A stretch of DNA of 64,000 bases from Streptococcus uberis (GTDB taxonomy: Bacteria; Bacillota; Bacilli; Lactobacillales; Streptococcaceae). A program made the position numbers and the translations under genes. The stretch lies in NCBI RefSeq assembly GCF_000785785.1, contig NZ_JRQN01000001.1, forward strand, positions 124,001 to 188,000, written 5' to 3'. Shown in pieces: positions 18,386 to 28,340 of this stretch (positions are counted from its first letter, which is position 1; the number at the start of each line of letters is the position of its first letter). Under the pieces are notes generated by a model. It did no database searches. It saw only the letters and a list, made by a program, of their open reading frames with translations, and was not told the origin of the DNA.

Positions 18386-18775
18386 TTAGTTTAAATCTGT
18401 AAACGTATAGGGCAACAAGTCACCAACAGTCGTTTCTTCAGTACGCCCGTCCTTTGCAATTAGAGTGACTTTAGCAGTTAATGGAAAGAACTCAGCCATA
18501 ACTTGACGACATGCACCACAAGGTGAAACTGGATCTTTTGTCTGACCATAAATGGCAATTTCTGACAATTCTTTATAACCTTCCGAAACTGCTTTGAAAA
18601 TTGCTGTTCTTTCACCACAGTTTGTTAGACCAAAACTAGCATTTTCAATATTACAGCCAGAAAAAATATGTCCATCTTTAGTTTTTAATGCTGCACCGAT
18701 TGGAAAATGTGAGTATGGAACATAGGCATGTTCGCTTGCGTCAATAGCCAATTCCACTAGATTAGTAGTCACCAT
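18386..18775 (-). CDS. cdd: Cytidine deaminase
   Basis: 129 residues from ATG 18775 (GGGGAG ribosome site); an in-frame TTG six bases earlier is less likely. Deaminates cytidine and deoxycytidine. Zinc and catalytic residues are in NCGERTAIF and PCGACRQVM, with the substrate motif [10 protein letters not shown]. The short tetrameric form of Gram-positives. Overlaps the end of deoC by 14 bases. Confidence 0.95.
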   Translation of the reverse strand: MVTTNLVELAIDASEHAYVPYSHFPIGAALKTKDGHIFSGCNIENASFGLTNCGERTAIFKAVSEGYKELSEIAIYGQTKDPVSPCGACRQVMAEFFPLTAKVTLIAKDGRTEETTVGDLLPYTFTDLN

Positions 18776-19424
18776 TAGCAATCTCCCCTTGAACGATTTT
18801 CACACCTGAAGAAGTTCCAATTCTAGTTGCACCTGCATCAATAAAAGCAAGCGCATCTTCCAAAGATCTAGCACCGCCTGCAGCTTTAACTCCAATATCT
18901 GGGCCAACTGTCTGTCTCATTAATTTAACATCTGAAATATTAGCACCAGACATTGAAAATCCTGTAGAGGTTTTAACAAAATCTGCTCCAGCAGCAACAG
19001 AAAGTTGGCAAGCTTTTACTTTTTCTTCATCCGTTAATAAACAAGTTTCAATAATAACTTTTACCAGTTTATCACCGCTAGCTTCAACAACTGCACGAAT
19101 GTCATCTTCAACAGATTGGTAGTCACCTTGTTTAAGTAACCCGATATTGATGACCATATCAATTTCGTCTGCACCTTTTTCAATAGCATTTCTTGTTTCG
19201 AATGCCTTAGTTTCAGAAGTTGTTGCCCCTAACGGAAACCCAATTACAGTACATACTTTAACGTCACTATCTTTTAGTGCTTGAGCACAGTAAGAGACCC
19301 AAGAAGGATTTACACATACACTGGCAAAACCAAATTCTTTTGCCTCCTTGAGAAGTTGATCAAATTGGCTTTTAACTGAATCAGCTTTAAGTAATGTATG
19401 ATCGATATACTTATTAATTTTCAC
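18762..19424 (-). CDS. deoC: Deoxyribose-phosphate aldolase
   Basis: Cleaves deoxyribose 5-phosphate to glyceraldehyde 3-phosphate and acetaldehyde. 220 residues. DeoC signatures: DHTLLKADS at the start, [35 protein letters not shown] and the Schiff-base lysine in [10 protein letters not shown]. Start is GTG 19424; the AAGGAG site overlaps the pdp stop codon, so translation is probably coupled. Complete. Confidence 0.96.
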   Translation of the reverse strand: MKINKYIDHTLLKADSVKSQFDQLLKEAKEFGFASVCVNPSWVSYCAQALKDSDVKVCTVIGFPLGATTSETKAFETRNAIEKGADEIDMVINIGLLKQGDYQSVEDDIRAVVEASGDKLVKVIIETCLLTDEEKVKACQLSVAAGADFVKTSTGFSMSGANISDVKLMRQTVGPDIGVKAAGGARSLEDALAFIDAGATRIGTSSGVKIVQGEIANGDY

Positions 19425-19436
19425 AGATAATTCTCC

Positions 19437-20714
19437 TTAGGATATGATTTTTATAATCTCTTTTGTATCAACAGGTTCCATACTTATTTTAACATTTTTT
19501 TCAAAATCTGTAAGCACCTTTTCATCTAATTTATTACAAGAATAAACCCTTGCAACAACTTCTCCGAAAGCAATGTAATCGCCTACTTTTTTATTGAAAA
19601 CAATTCCACTTTCATAATCAAGTTGATCTGATTTTACAGCTCGTCCAGCACCAAGTCTCATCGCAATTAATCCAAACTCTAGAGCAGGGAGTTCAGTAAT
19701 ATAACCTTCTTCTTTAACTCGAATTTCAGTTACAACTGATGATGTCGATTGACGATATAAATCCTCTAGATCTCCACCTTGATATACAACCATTTCTTCG
19801 AATTTTTTGAGAGCTTTTCCATTAACTAATTGATCTTTGATATCATCAAGACTCTTTTCGACACCTGCTAATTCTAACATCAACTGTGCTAATTCACAGA
19901 TGAAATGAGTAATATCGTCGCGACCATGACCTTTCATGATATCGATAGCTTCTAATACTTCTAACCTATTTCCAATTGCTTGTCCTAGGGGCTGAGACAT
20001 ATTTGTTATGACGGCTACGGTTTTACGGCCGACTTCTTTTCCTAAATCAACCATTAAACGCGATAGCTTTTCTGCATCCTCAATAGTCTTCATAAAGGCA
20101 CCATCGCCAACTGTGACATCTAATAGTATACTATCTGCTCCTGCAGCAATTTTTTTACTCATTACAGAGCTTGCAATCAGCGGAATGATGTCAACAGTTG
20201 CTGTCACATCTCTTAACGCATAAAGTAATTTATCAGCTTTAACAAGTTGGTCTGATTGACCAATTACAGCCACACCAATGTCTTGGACTTGTTTAATGAA
20301 CTCATCTTGACCTCGGTTAATTTGGTAGCCTTTGATAGCTTCGAGCTTATCAAGTGTGCCACCAGTATGCCCTAAGCCTCGTCCACTCATTTTTGCAACT
20401 GGAACGCCAAAGCTTGCTACTAATGGTGCTAATATAAGAGTTACTTTATCTCCTACACCTCCAGTTGAGTGCTTATCAGTTTTAATGCCATCAATTGCTG
20501 ACAAATCAATTTGATCACCCGTCTTAACCATACTCATCGTTAAGTCTCGGGTTTCACGCGTTGACATGCCTTTAAAGTAAACTGCCATTGCAAAGGCAGA
20601 CATTTGGTAATCAGGAACACTACCATCAGCATAACCTGAGATTAACCAGTCTATTTCTTCAGTTGTCAGCTCTTTTCCGTCTCGTTTTTTTTGAATTAAA
20701 TCAACTGTTCTCAT
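19437..20714 (-). CDS. pdp: Pyrimidine-nucleoside phosphorylase
   Basis: 425 residues from ATG 20714 (AGGAG upstream); the longer open frame to 20768 runs into the preceding gene. Phosphorolysis of uridine, thymidine and deoxyuridine. Signatures: LIQKKRDGKELT, phosphate loop KHSTGGVGDKVTL, and KMSGRGLGHTGGTLDKLE, the family pattern. Overlaps the methyltransferase gene by 14 bases. Could equally be labelled deoA. Confidence 0.94.
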   Translation of the reverse strand: MRTVDLIQKKRDGKELTTEEIDWLISGYADGSVPDYQMSAFAMAVYFKGMSTRETRDLTMSMVKTGDQIDLSAIDGIKTDKHSTGGVGDKVTLILAPLVASFGVPVAKMSGRGLGHTGGTLDKLEAIKGYQINRGQDEFIKQVQDIGVAVIGQSDQLVKADKLLYALRDVTATVDIIPLIASSVMSKKIAAGADSILLDVTVGDGAFMKTIEDAEKLSRLMVDLGKEVGRKTVAVITNMSQPLGQAIGNRLEVLEAIDIMKGHGRDDITHFICELAQLMLELAGVEKSLDDIKDQLVNGKALKKFEEMVVYQGGDLEDLYRQSTSSVVTEIRVKEEGYITELPALEFGLIAMRLGAGRAVKSDQLDYESGIVFNKKVGDYIAFGEVVARVYSCNKLDEKVLTDFEKNVKISMEPVDTKEIIKIIS

Positions 20715-21300
20715 CCTTGATACTCCTAAGAATGTAATACCCTTTATCTTTTTTGATGGTTTCAACATTACCGAAAATCAATGCCATTTTATCTTTTGCA
20801 CTTGGTGCGCCTTGTTTTTTTTGAATAACAATTGTAAGGTCACCACCAATATTTAAATGATCAATGCTTTTTTCGATGATTTCATGGACAACTTGTTTTC
20901 CAGCCCGAATTGGTGGATTACTAATGATGTGATCGAATGCCCCATGCACATTTTCGTAGATGTTCGACTGCTGGATTGTTGCCTTAACACCATTTTTTTC
21001 AGCATTTTTTTTGCTTAAATCGATAGCTCTGTTGTTGATATCTACCATTGTGGCATCAACATTTTGGACTTTAGCCAAGCTAATTCCGAGTGGGCCATAC
21101 CCACATCCTACATCTAATACTTTTTCACCAACTTGAAAGAATAGGCAAGTCAAGAGCACTTGACTACCGTAATCAATCATTTTCTTTGAGAAAACTCCAG
21201 CATCCGTATAAAAAGTAAAAGGTTTTCCTAATAAAGAAACTTTTAATTCATGGATGTCATGAAGACTATCTGGATTCTCTTCATAATACATATTTGCCAT
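20701..21300 (-). CDS. Class I SAM methyltransferase, RsmC/YbxB-like
   Basis: 199 residues from ATG 21300. MTS/RsmC-type fold: VLDVGCGYGPLGISLA is the SAM-binding glycine motif and IISNPPIRAGK the catalytic NPP motif for N2-guanine methylation. Probably a small-subunit rRNA or related guanine methyltransferase, as for B. subtilis YbxB; the exact target is not established. First gene of the pyrimidine salvage operon, with the promoter directly upstream. Confidence 0.85.
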   Translation of the reverse strand: MANMYYEENPDSLHDIHELKVSLLGKPFTFYTDAGVFSKKMIDYGSQVLLTCLFFQVGEKVLDVGCGYGPLGISLAKVQNVDATMVDINNRAIDLSKKNAEKNGVKATIQQSNIYENVHGAFDHIISNPPIRAGKQVVHEIIEKSIDHLNIGGDLTIVIQKKQGAPSAKDKMALIFGNVETIKKDKGYYILRSIKDENS

Positions 21301-21331
21301 AGTAATTCCTATCTTTTTAAGATGCTTTATC

Positions 21332-21360
21332 ATTCTACCATACTTTGAAACGGTTTACAA
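21332..21360 (-). promoter_or_regulatory. Promoter of the nucleoside salvage operon with cre-like site
   Basis: Minus-strand TTGTAA (21355-21360), 17-base spacer, TAGAAT with a TGG extension (21332-21337). A sequence at 21345-21359 matches the catabolite-response consensus WTGNAANCGNWNNCA with one mismatch at the central C. It overlaps the -35 region, so CcpA repression is plausible. The remaining AT-rich gap up to coaA shows nothing else. Confidence 0.55.
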
Positions 21361-21513
21361 GACGCTTGTTATGAATACTTTTCCTAAAAATGTTCGTATT
21401 TACTAAAACTAATAACTATTTATTTTTTATGATAGTTTGTGTATATTATTATTTAATGGTCAAATACTTTTTATTTCAAAAGTCCTTTCCTTACATTTTC
21501 ATTTTTCTCATGC

Positions 21514-21519
21514 TATAAT
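21514..21519 (+). promoter_or_regulatory. coaA extended -10
   Basis: TGCTATAAT about 30 bases before ATG 21550; no clear -35. Confidence 0.55.
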
Positions 21520-21549
21520 AAAGTTATTGCCGAAAATTAGGAGAAGCAA

Positions 21550-22469
21550 ATGACAAAAGATTATACAAAGTTCGATAGTATTTCTAGAGCATCTTGGAAA
21601 GAATTGCATCAAAAAGTTAAACCTTTACTGACTGAAGAAGAATTAAAAACAATTACAAGTTTAAATGATAATATTAATATTAGAGATGTCATGGAAGTTT
21701 ACTTACCTCTCTTAAATTTAATTCAAATCTACAAAATTAATCAGGAAAACTTGTCCTTTTCAAAATCTATTTTCCTAAAAAAAGATGTGAGTATTCGTCC
21801 ATTTATTATTGGTATTTCTGGCTCAGTTGCCGTAGGTAAGTCAACTACTAGTCGACTCTTACAACTCCTACTATCTCGTACCTTTAAATCTAGTAAAGTT
21901 GAAATGGTTACACTGACGGGTTTTTATATCCCAACTCCTATTTAATTGAGCATAATATTCTCAATCGCAAGGGTTTTCCTGAGTCATATGATATGGAATT
22001 ACTCCTACAATTTTTAGATAAAATGAAAACTGGTAAAGATGCTGAAATACCAATGTATTCACATGAAATTTATGATATCATTCCAGATCAATGCCAAGTC
22101 ATTGAAAATCCTGATTTTCTAATTATTGAGGGTATAAATGTTTTTCAAAATCCTCAAAATAACAGAATTTACATGAGTGATTATTTTGATTTTTCGATTT
22201 ATATTGATGCCGATAGTAATGATATCGAAGAATGGTATATCCAGAGATTTGAACGCATTTTAGATCTGGCAAAAAATGATGCTTCTAGTTTTTACTCAAA
22301 ATATGCTAAAATGCCTCGTGATGAAGCCATTATTTTTGCAAAGGATGTCTGGAAAACGATTAACTTAGAAAATTTGGAAAAGTTTATAGAGCCTACTAGG
22401 ACAAGAGCAGATCTTATCTTACATAAAGCAAAAGATCATAAAATTGATGAAATTTTCGTCAAACGGTGA
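21550..22469 (+). pseudogene. coaA: Pantothenate kinase type I, one frameshift
   Basis: Phosphorylates pantothenate, the rate-setting first step of coenzyme A synthesis. P-loop GISGSVAVGKSTTS at residues 88-101. The frame breaks near 21918: the expected [10 protein letters not shown] becomes [10 protein letters not shown] and stops at 21945, while another frame continues [17 protein letters not shown] to the end. One inserted base gives 306 residues, the family length. I see no second pantothenate kinase in the window and the gene is usually essential, so a sequence deletion is the likely cause. TTAGGAG precedes ATG. Confidence 0.9.
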
Positions 22470-22476
22470 GAAAGAC

Positions 22477-22505
22477 TTGCCAAACAAGCATAAATTCTAT
22501 ATAAT
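22477..22505 (+). promoter_or_regulatory. rpsT promoter
   Basis: TTGCCA (22477-22482), 17-base spacer, perfect TATAAT (22500-22505); start near 22512, very close to the rpsT ribosome site. Confidence 0.75.
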
Positions 22506-22537
22506 AGTGTAGTTAGATTAATTTGGAGGTGAAAACA

Positions 22538-22771
22538 TTGGCAAATATTAAATCAGCTATTAAACGCGCTGAACTTAACGTTAAATCAAACGAAAAGAAT
22601 TCAGCACAAAAATCAGCTATGCGTACTGCAATCAAAGCATATGAAGCTAACCCAACTGAAGAACTTTACCGCGCTGCTTCTTCAAGCATCGATAGAGCTG
22701 AATCAAAAGGTTTAATTCATAGAAATAAAGCAAGCCGCGATAAAGCACGTCTTGCTGCTAAACTTGGCTAA
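22538..22771 (+). CDS. rpsT: 30S ribosomal protein S20
   Basis: 77 residues, lysine/arginine/alanine-rich, beginning [19 protein letters not shown] as in all S20 proteins; binds 16S rRNA early in 30S assembly. The start is TTG 22538 after GGAGGTG; the upstream in-frame TTG at 22523 overlaps that ribosome site and is not credible. A UUG start in rpsT is also known in E. coli, where it takes part in autoregulation. A terminator follows 13 bases after the stop. Confidence 0.95.
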   Translation: MANIKSAIKRAELNVKSNEKNSAQKSAMRTAIKAYEANPTEELYRAASSSIDRAESKGLIHRNKASRDKARLAAKLG

Positions 22772-22784
22772 TCAATATCCAATG

Positions 22785-22806
22785 AAAACTCCTTCCGGAG
22801 TTTTTT
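22785..22806 (+). terminator. rpsT terminator
   Basis: 8-bp stem AAAACTCC/GGAGTTTT with TTCC loop (22785-22804), ending in six T. Confidence 0.9.
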
Positions 22807-22823
22807 CTTTTAGCCAACAATTG

Positions 22824-22924
22824 AATAACTAAAAAGACTAGTCACTTATGAACTTTCTCTTGTCCTTAGATTTTTATCTAACTTTTGAGAGTAAGAGCAT
22901 TTGACTATGTCTTTTTTAGTTATT
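22824..22924. repeat. Long-range inverted repeat behind ciaH
   Basis: Arms 22824-22838 and 22909-22924 are complementary over 15 bases with a single bulged A. The 70-base loop contains a small TAGAT/ATCTA hairpin. It sits directly after the ciaH stop on the minus strand, so it may end or stabilise the ciaRH transcript. Confidence 0.55.
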
Positions 22925-22926
22925 GA

Positions 22927-24231
22927 CTAAATTTTAACTTGGAAAATTGTTCCTTTTGGTTGATTATCCTTAACTGTAATATCACCCTTTAATGTCGTAA
23001 CAATTTGTTTTGCTAGTGACAATCCTAATCCAAAACCACCACTTTGACGTGTTCTTGCTTTATCAACACGGTAAAAACGATCAAATATTTTTTCTTTATT
23101 AGACTCAGAAATACCTATGCCATTATCGCTTACTCGAATTAATAAATGTTTATCGGTTGATTTGACTTCAATAGAAATGTTTCCATCCTCAGCTGTATAT
23201 TTAACAGCATTGTCAAAAAGTATCGTAATTAATTGTTTTAGCAAGGCTTTATCGGTCACAATTGGACGTGGAACGTCATTGACAATGTGTAATGTTTTCC
23301 CATTTTCTTCAGCAATTAGTTCATAATTTTCAAAAAGGGAATGGAAAAATGTGGCATCAATAGTTTCTTTTTTGAGTTTAATGCCATCATCTCGTCTTGC
23401 TAAATTTAAAAGATTTGTCGTTAAAATCCGCATGTTTCGAACTTCTTCAAGACTCGAGGCAATAGCTTCGCTATTATCTAGTATCGTTTCGTTTGGTTTT
23501 CTAAATAATGTCTCAAGTCGATTTTGTAAAACAGCTAGTGGTGTTCTTAATTCATGACTAGCATTTTCAACAAATGTCTTCTGTTTTTTAAAGTTTTCGA
23601 CGATTGGTTTACGGCTCCAATAAGCTAAGTAAATACTTGCAAATATGGATATTAACCAAAAAAATGACATGACCATAATGATATCTTTTTCATAGCGTTC
23701 ATTAGCACGATCAAGCTGTTCCACATTGGCAACTGCCGTCAAATAAGAGACAGCAGGATAATTATGAGAATGAACCTTAATTGTCATTGTATGAAATTTT
23801 TCTTCGTGCCCATAAAAATTTGTTGTTTTTTGAGTTACGATCGTGTTCAATTTTTGTTTATTTAATTTGAAATAATTTAAATTAGAAAATGCATCGTATG
23901 GATTTAAAATAGTACCATCCGCACTGTATAGTATAATATCAGTATTTCCTACAGGGTCTGCAATTAATGTGGTTTTATAGCGGCTACTGCCCTCATTGAA
24001 AATTTGATTATCAAAATTAAATAAAGAAATTCTCTCCATTGCTTTATCAGCATAAAGCCCAGAATGCTTAGCAATCAAATTTAAACTATTATCAACTGTT
24101 GAATAGACACCGAAACGCATTATTTGGAGAATAATTACAGTCATGATAACAAAAATACTTGTAAAAACCGTAAAAAAATGAAAGAAATGATCAAACGTCC
24201 CAGATTGTAAAATATTCTTTAGTTTAGCCAT
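22927..24231 (-). CDS. ciaH: Sensor histidine kinase CiaH
   Basis: 434 residues. Two membrane segments (about 20-40 and 184-204) flank an extracellular domain of about 140 residues. Then come the phospho-acceptor region [16 protein letters not shown] (H226), the N-box [23 protein letters not shown] and [14 protein letters not shown]. Pairs with CiaR; in streptococci this system responds to cell-wall and acid stress and controls HtrA and small RNAs. The identification rests on the pepN-ciaR-ciaH order and the full domain match. Starts 8 bases before the ciaR stop, so coupled. Confidence 0.93.
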   Translation of the reverse strand: MAKLKNILQSGTFDHFFHFFTVFTSIFVIMTVIILQIMRFGVYSTVDNSLNLIAKHSGLYADKAMERISLFNFDNQIFNEGSSRYKTTLIADPVGNTDIILYSADGTILNPYDAFSNLNYFKLNKQKLNTIVTQKTTNFYGHEEKFHTMTIKVHSHNYPAVSYLTAVANVEQLDRANERYEKDIIMVMSFFWLISIFASIYLAYWSRKPIVENFKKQKTFVENASHELRTPLAVLQNRLETLFRKPNETILDNSEAIASSLEEVRNMRILTTNLLNLARRDDGIKLKKETIDATFFHSLFENYELIAEENGKTLHIVNDVPRPIVTDKALLKQLITILFDNAVKYTAEDGNISIEVKSTDKHLLIRVSDNGIGISESNKEKIFDRFYRVDKARTRQSGGFGLGLSLAKQIVTTLKGDITVKDNQPKGTIFQVKI

Positions 24232-24898
24232 TCGTTTTTAATATATAACCGACACTTCGTAAAGTTTGTAAATCGGTTACAAAGTCAGACCCTTTCAATT
24301 TTTTTCGTATTTTGGAAACGTAAACTTCAACGACTGAAATAGTTGTATCACTGTCAAATCCCCAAATGCGGTCAAAGATTTGAGATTTAGGAAGGATAAC
24401 ATTTTGGTTTTGTAAAAAATAAACTAAAAGCTCAAATTCTTTTCCTAATAGTTCCACCTTTTTATTATTTACAGTCACTAAATTCCGCTCAGTATCAATA
24501 CTAATATCTCCATAATTTAAACTATTATCTACCAATTTCCCAGAACGTTTTAATAGGGCTTGAATGCGCATTTTTAATTCCTCTAGGTAAAATGGTTTCG
24601 TTAGGTAATCATCAGCTCCTAGTTCGAAACCGTGCCCCTTATCATCAATACTCTCTTTAGCTGTCATAATTAAGACAGGAGTTCTTATATCTTTTTCTCG
24701 TAGATCTTTCAATACTTGGAACCCATCTTTTTCAGGTAGCATTAAGTCAAGTAAAATTAAATCATAGACACCACTCTCAGCTTCAAAGAGGCCTTCATCC
24801 CCGTCAAAAACCTGTAGCACGTCCGCAAAATCATCTAAAAAATCAAAGATTGAGTTCGATAAGCTCAAATCATCTTCTACTAATAATATTTTTATCAT
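24224..24898 (-). CDS. ciaR: Response regulator CiaR
   Basis: 224 residues, OmpR/PhoB class. Receiver domain with acidic pair ED at residues 8-10, phospho-acceptor D51 in [14 protein letters not shown] in IMTA and K in DDYLTKPF. The winged-helix domain holds the [13 protein letters not shown] and TLRSVGYIL segments. Lies 122 bases behind pepN with an intervening terminator and its own upstream region containing a 15-base palindrome (24973-24987). Confidence 0.94.
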   Translation of the reverse strand: MIKILLVEDDLSLSNSIFDFLDDFADVLQVFDGDEGLFEAESGVYDLILLDLMLPEKDGFQVLKDLREKDIRTPVLIMTAKESIDDKGHGFELGADDYLTKPFYLEELKMRIQALLKRSGKLVDNSLNYGDISIDTERNLVTVNNKKVELLGKEFELLVYFLQNQNVILPKSQIFDRIWGFDSDTTISVVEVYVSKIRKKLKGSDFVTDLQTLRSVGYILKTNG

Positions 24899-24972
24899 TT
24901 ATATTCCACCTAGCAATAAATAATTTCTCTTCTTACTATTTTATCCCATTTTTAAAATAAAATAGCATGAAA

Positions 24973-24987
24973 AGCTTAATTTAAGCT
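24973..24987. promoter_or_regulatory. Palindrome upstream of ciaR
   Basis: Perfect 15-base palindrome AGCTTAA-T-TTAAGCT. It includes one TTTAAG half of the known CiaR direct-repeat site; the second half, five bases away, is poor (GAAAAG). Possibly autoregulatory. Confidence 0.35.
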
Positions 24988-25020
24988 AAAAACAAGGGAA
25001 GCCTAAAGACTCCCCTTGTT
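24988..25020 (-). terminator. pepN terminator
   Basis: 11-bp stem AACAAGGGAAG/CTCCCCTTGTT with one wobble (24991-25020), then a T-rich minus-strand tail. It starts at the base next to the pepN stop. Confidence 0.85.
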
Positions 25021-27558
25021 TTATAATGTTAACAGAGCCTTAGACACCGCTTCTTTTTCAGTTTCAATTAACCGTACGCGTGCGGAAATTTCATTAATCC
25101 CCATTTTAATATTACGGCTAATTGCCATATCATCTAGTTTAGGTTCAAAGAATGCTTTATATTCTTCTAAACGGTGACTAGTTTTAAATTGATTTGCTGG
25201 GTAAATAACAAAACGATCAAAACTCATGTCTCCACCTAAAACTGATTTAATCCAATCCCAATCTTGTCGTGCCCACTCCCACAAACTTTCTTGCGTAAAT
25301 TCTTGGCTCAACAAAACATTATACCACATCGCCAAATCTTGAGGTTTAACAATTGCTTTGTCTTTTAGACTAAGTTGGATACGTTTCAACGTCAAATCCT
25401 TATGTGTTTTTGACAAAGCTGCCGCAATATCTAAGCGAATATTATTATTAGTAGTGTTAATATAGGTATCAAAAAGATGGTCTACAGCTTCTTCATCTTC
25501 AAAGAATTTAATTTTACTAATTAAAACTAAACGACGAATTGCTGCAGGTAACTGAGATACGTCAGTTTGATGCTCTTCATAGATTTGCTTTGCCTTTTCT
25601 AAAACATCTTCTTGTCCTGTTAGAATCAATAGATTTAAAACAATCTGACGAACCATTTCATCCTCATCAGATTCCCCAGCATGTTGTTCAAACCCAAGAC
25701 GGTCGAAGTCTGATTGGAAAATAGATTGAATTAACCTATGCAAAGCTTTTTCTTCACTCGTATCCTCATCTACAAAGTTTAATAAACCTGTGATAACTTG
25801 AGAAAGCGCTGAAGCAACCATATAAGATTTTTTATCCTTGAATACAGAAATGAATGCTACCAATTCTGCATATGAAATCATACCACTTTCAGCTAATAAG
25901 CGACGCTCTTGGATGACTTGTAATAAACTGATATTGTCTAAGTTATCTAAGTTAGCAACCAAGTCTTCAAATAATTGCCCTTGATAGTTAGTAATATAAT
26001 GTGCCGTATTTTCTGTATTAAAACGAAGAGGTCCGTCATTTTGCGCTGCAATTTGACTAAAGTTAGGAATCACAAGTGTTTCTTCTGTTAATGTATCAGG
26101 CAATCCAATCCACGAACTGTTCAATGGAATTGGCCACAACCTGTTTTGGTCTTGGTGTTGACCGATAAAGAATTGCTCTTGTGTTAAAATCAAAGAATCA
26201 TTTGCTATTTTAGCCATCAATACTGGATAACCAGGTTGCTCTAACCAAGCATCCATAAATGCTGCAACATCTTTTCCTGAAGCTTCTGTCAATGCATTCC
26301 ATAGATCTCTTCCAACAGTATTACCATATTGGTGCTTTTCAAAATAGATTTTTAAGCCCTTTGCAAAATCTTTATCTCCAATCCAACGACGAAGCATATG
26401 CATTAAACGACTTCCTTTAGCATATACAATAGCTGGATCAAAGAGTGTATTGATCTCATCCGGATGATTAACACCCACGTGCACAGATTGAACGCCATCA
26501 GTTGCATCACGTTTCAATGCAAGTGGTGCACCACCAGTTTGGAAGTCTTCAAAAATCTTCCAAGAAGGCTCAATTGCATCAACTGATACATATTCCATCA
26601 TATTTGCAAAACTTTCATTCAACCATAAATCGTCCCACCATTTCATAGTTACTAAATTACCAAACCATTGATGAGCTAATTCGTGGGCAACTACCAATGC
26701 CACTTGTTGACGACTTGCTACAGTTGAATTTTGATCAACTAATAAATAAATCTCGCGATACGTAATTAAGCCCCAGTTCTCCATAGCACCTGACGAAAAA
26801 TCAGGCAAGGCTAAATTATATGATTGAGGGATTGGATAAGGTACCCCAAAATAATCTTCGTAGAAATCAATAATGCGAACAGCAATATCGAGTGAGAATT
26901 CTAAGGATGATGTTGGATGCGCTTTTGTAGCAAATACTCCTACTTCGGTTCCTCCCTTTGATTTTGCTGTTATACCATGTAAATCGCCTAACCCAAAGGC
27001 TAATAGGTAAGAAGACATTCGTGGCGTTGTATCAAAAATCCAAATACCAGTCTCTTCACGTAACGCGACATTTGTTTCAGGCATATTTGAAATGACTATC
27101 CCATCATTTTTTTGATCAAATTTTATGCTTAAATCAAATGTAGCTTTTGCTTGTGGTTCATCGATACAAGGAAATGCCTCTCTTGCAAAATGACTTTCGA
27201 ACTGAGTTGAGATGACTTCTTTTCTTTCACCATCAACAGTATAATATGATGGGTAAATTCCGGTCATATTATCAGTAATCCGACCAGAAAATTCAATGAC
27301 AAGTGTCATGATACCAGTTGTTGGTAATTCTATATGAATTAATTCATTTTCGTGATCTACAGTGAAAACAAGGTCTTCATTATCTAAAAGAATGGAATGG
27401 ATATCCAAGCCTTTTTGATGAAATGAAATATGATTGTCAAAGGCTTCGCCATTAATTGCTACATTTCCTGTAAAGGTTTTATTGTCACGACAAATGTCCA
27501 AAAAAAGATTATAATTTTCGGGACTAAATTTTTCGATCAAATGCTCTACTTTGTTCAT
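25021..27558 (-). CDS. pepN: Aminopeptidase N
   Basis: 845 residues from ATG 27558 (GAGGAG site); the longer open frame to 27606 has no ribosome site and crosses the terminator. Cytoplasmic M1 zinc metallopeptidase with broad N-terminal specificity. The exopeptidase motif GAMENWG is followed by the zinc site VVAHELAHQWFGNLVT and the distal ligand in LNESFANMMEY. Its likely promoter (27608-27634) overlaps the end of phoU. Confidence 0.95.
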   Translation of the reverse strand: MNKVEHLIEKFSPENYNLFLDICRDNKTFTGNVAINGEAFDNHISFHQKGLDIHSILLDNEDLVFTVDHENELIHIELPTTGIMTLVIEFSGRITDNMTGIYPSYYTVDGERKEVISTQFESHFAREAFPCIDEPQAKATFDLSIKFDQKNDGIVISNMPETNVALREETGIWIFDTTPRMSSYLLAFGLGDLHGITAKSKGGTEVGVFATKAHPTSSLEFSLDIAVRIIDFYEDYFGVPYPIPQSYNLALPDFSSGAMENWGLITYREIYLLVDQNSTVASRQQVALVVAHELAHQWFGNLVTMKWWDDLWLNESFANMMEYVSVDAIEPSWKIFEDFQTGGAPLALKRDATDGVQSVHVGVNHPDEINTLFDPAIVYAKGSRLMHMLRRWIGDKDFAKGLKIYFEKHQYGNTVGRDLWNALTEASGKDVAAFMDAWLEQPGYPVLMAKIANDSLILTQEQFFIGQHQDQNRLWPIPLNSSWIGLPDTLTEETLVIPNFSQIAAQNDGPLRFNTENTAHYITNYQGQLFEDLVANLDNLDNISLLQVIQERRLLAESGMISYAELVAFISVFKDKKSYMVASALSQVITGLLNFVDEDTSEEKALHRLIQSIFQSDFDRLGFEQHAGESDEDEMVRQIVLNLLILTGQEDVLEKAKQIYEEHQTDVSQLPAAIRRLVLISKIKFFEDEEAVDHLFDTYINTTNNNIRLDIAAALSKTHKDLTLKRIQLSLKDKAIVKPQDLAMWYNVLLSQEFTQESLWEWARQDWDWIKSVLGGDMSFDRFVIYPANQFKTSHRLEEYKAFFEPKLDDMAISRNIKMGINEISARVRLIETEKEAVSKALLTL

Positions 27559-27573
27559 AAAACTCCTCAGTCT

Positions 27574-27606
27574 AAAAAAAGTGATTAGAAAATATTTTCT
27601 AACCAC
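27574..27606 (-). terminator. Terminator of the pst-phoU operon
   Basis: 12-bp stem GTGGTTAGAAAA/TTTTCTAATCAC (minus strand) with a two-base TA at the tip, followed by seven T (27574-27580). It lies between the phoU stop and the pepN ribosome site. Confidence 0.75.
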
Positions 27607-27607
27607 T

Positions 27608-27634
27608 ATTATATCATATTAACTTATAATTCAA
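27608..27634 (-). promoter_or_regulatory. Candidate pepN promoter overlapping phoU end and terminator
   Basis: Minus-strand TTGAAT (27629-27634), 15-base spacer, TATAAT (27608-27613). The predicted start falls in the 5' arm of the pst terminator, so a transcript starting here could not form the complete hairpin. Confidence 0.4.
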
Positions 27635-28277
27635 TAATTTTACCAGTTTTCAGATAAACAACCCATTCACATATATTACGGGCATAGTCACCAATTCTTT
27701 CCAAATACATAAGAACTTGGAAATATTCTTTACCTGCATAAACTGCATCTGGAGTTTTTCTGATTTCTTCAACTGCTAAAGCTTGGATATCACGGAAATA
27801 GTTATCAATAACTTCATCATGTGCTGCAATTTCATAAGCTTTTTTATCATCACCATTTATATAGGCGTTTAAAGCATCCTCTACCATATGTTTAACAGCT
27901 TTACCCATCAAGTTGATTTGTTCTTCAACTAAAGGCAATCTTTCTTCGCCTTTCATACGGATTGTTGCTTTTGCAATTGACGAAGCATGGTCACCCATAC
28001 GTTCGATATCGCTAGAGGCCTTCAATACGGTGATAACTGTACGTAAATCATTTGAAACTGGCTGTTGTAAGGCGATAATTTCTAATGATTTCTTCTCAAG
28101 TTTTGTTTCAAACTCATTAATAGTATCATCTTCTTCAATAACCTCTTTTGCTAAATCACGGTCATGACTAACAAAAGCTCGAACAGTTTTATTAATTTGA
28201 GCTAATACTTCTGTTCCCATTGAATAGAATTGATTATGTAATTTATCTAATTCTTCATCAAATTTACTTCTAAGCAT
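27624..28277 (-). CDS. phoU: Phosphate signalling protein PhoU
   Basis: 217 residues, all-helical, two PhoU repeats: DELDKLHNQFYSMGTEV with ASSDIERMGDHASSIAK in the first, and MGKAVKHMVEDALNAY with LMYLERIGDYARNICEW in the second. The E-R-x-G-D metal-binding motif appears in both. Damps Pst transport and phosphate signalling. Last gene of the pst operon. Confidence 0.95.
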   Translation of the reverse strand: MLRSKFDEELDKLHNQFYSMGTEVLAQINKTVRAFVSHDRDLAKEVIEEDDTINEFETKLEKKSLEIIALQQPVSNDLRTVITVLKASSDIERMGDHASSIAKATIRMKGEERLPLVEEQINLMGKAVKHMVEDALNAYINGDDKKAYEIAAHDEVIDNYFRDIQALAVEEIRKTPDAVYAGKEYFQVLMYLERIGDYARNICEWVVYLKTGKIIEL

Positions 28278-28340
28278 TATTTTTCCTTCTTTTCTATATC
28301 TATTTTCAAAAACATAAAAATAAGATAAGTTTCTAATTGG

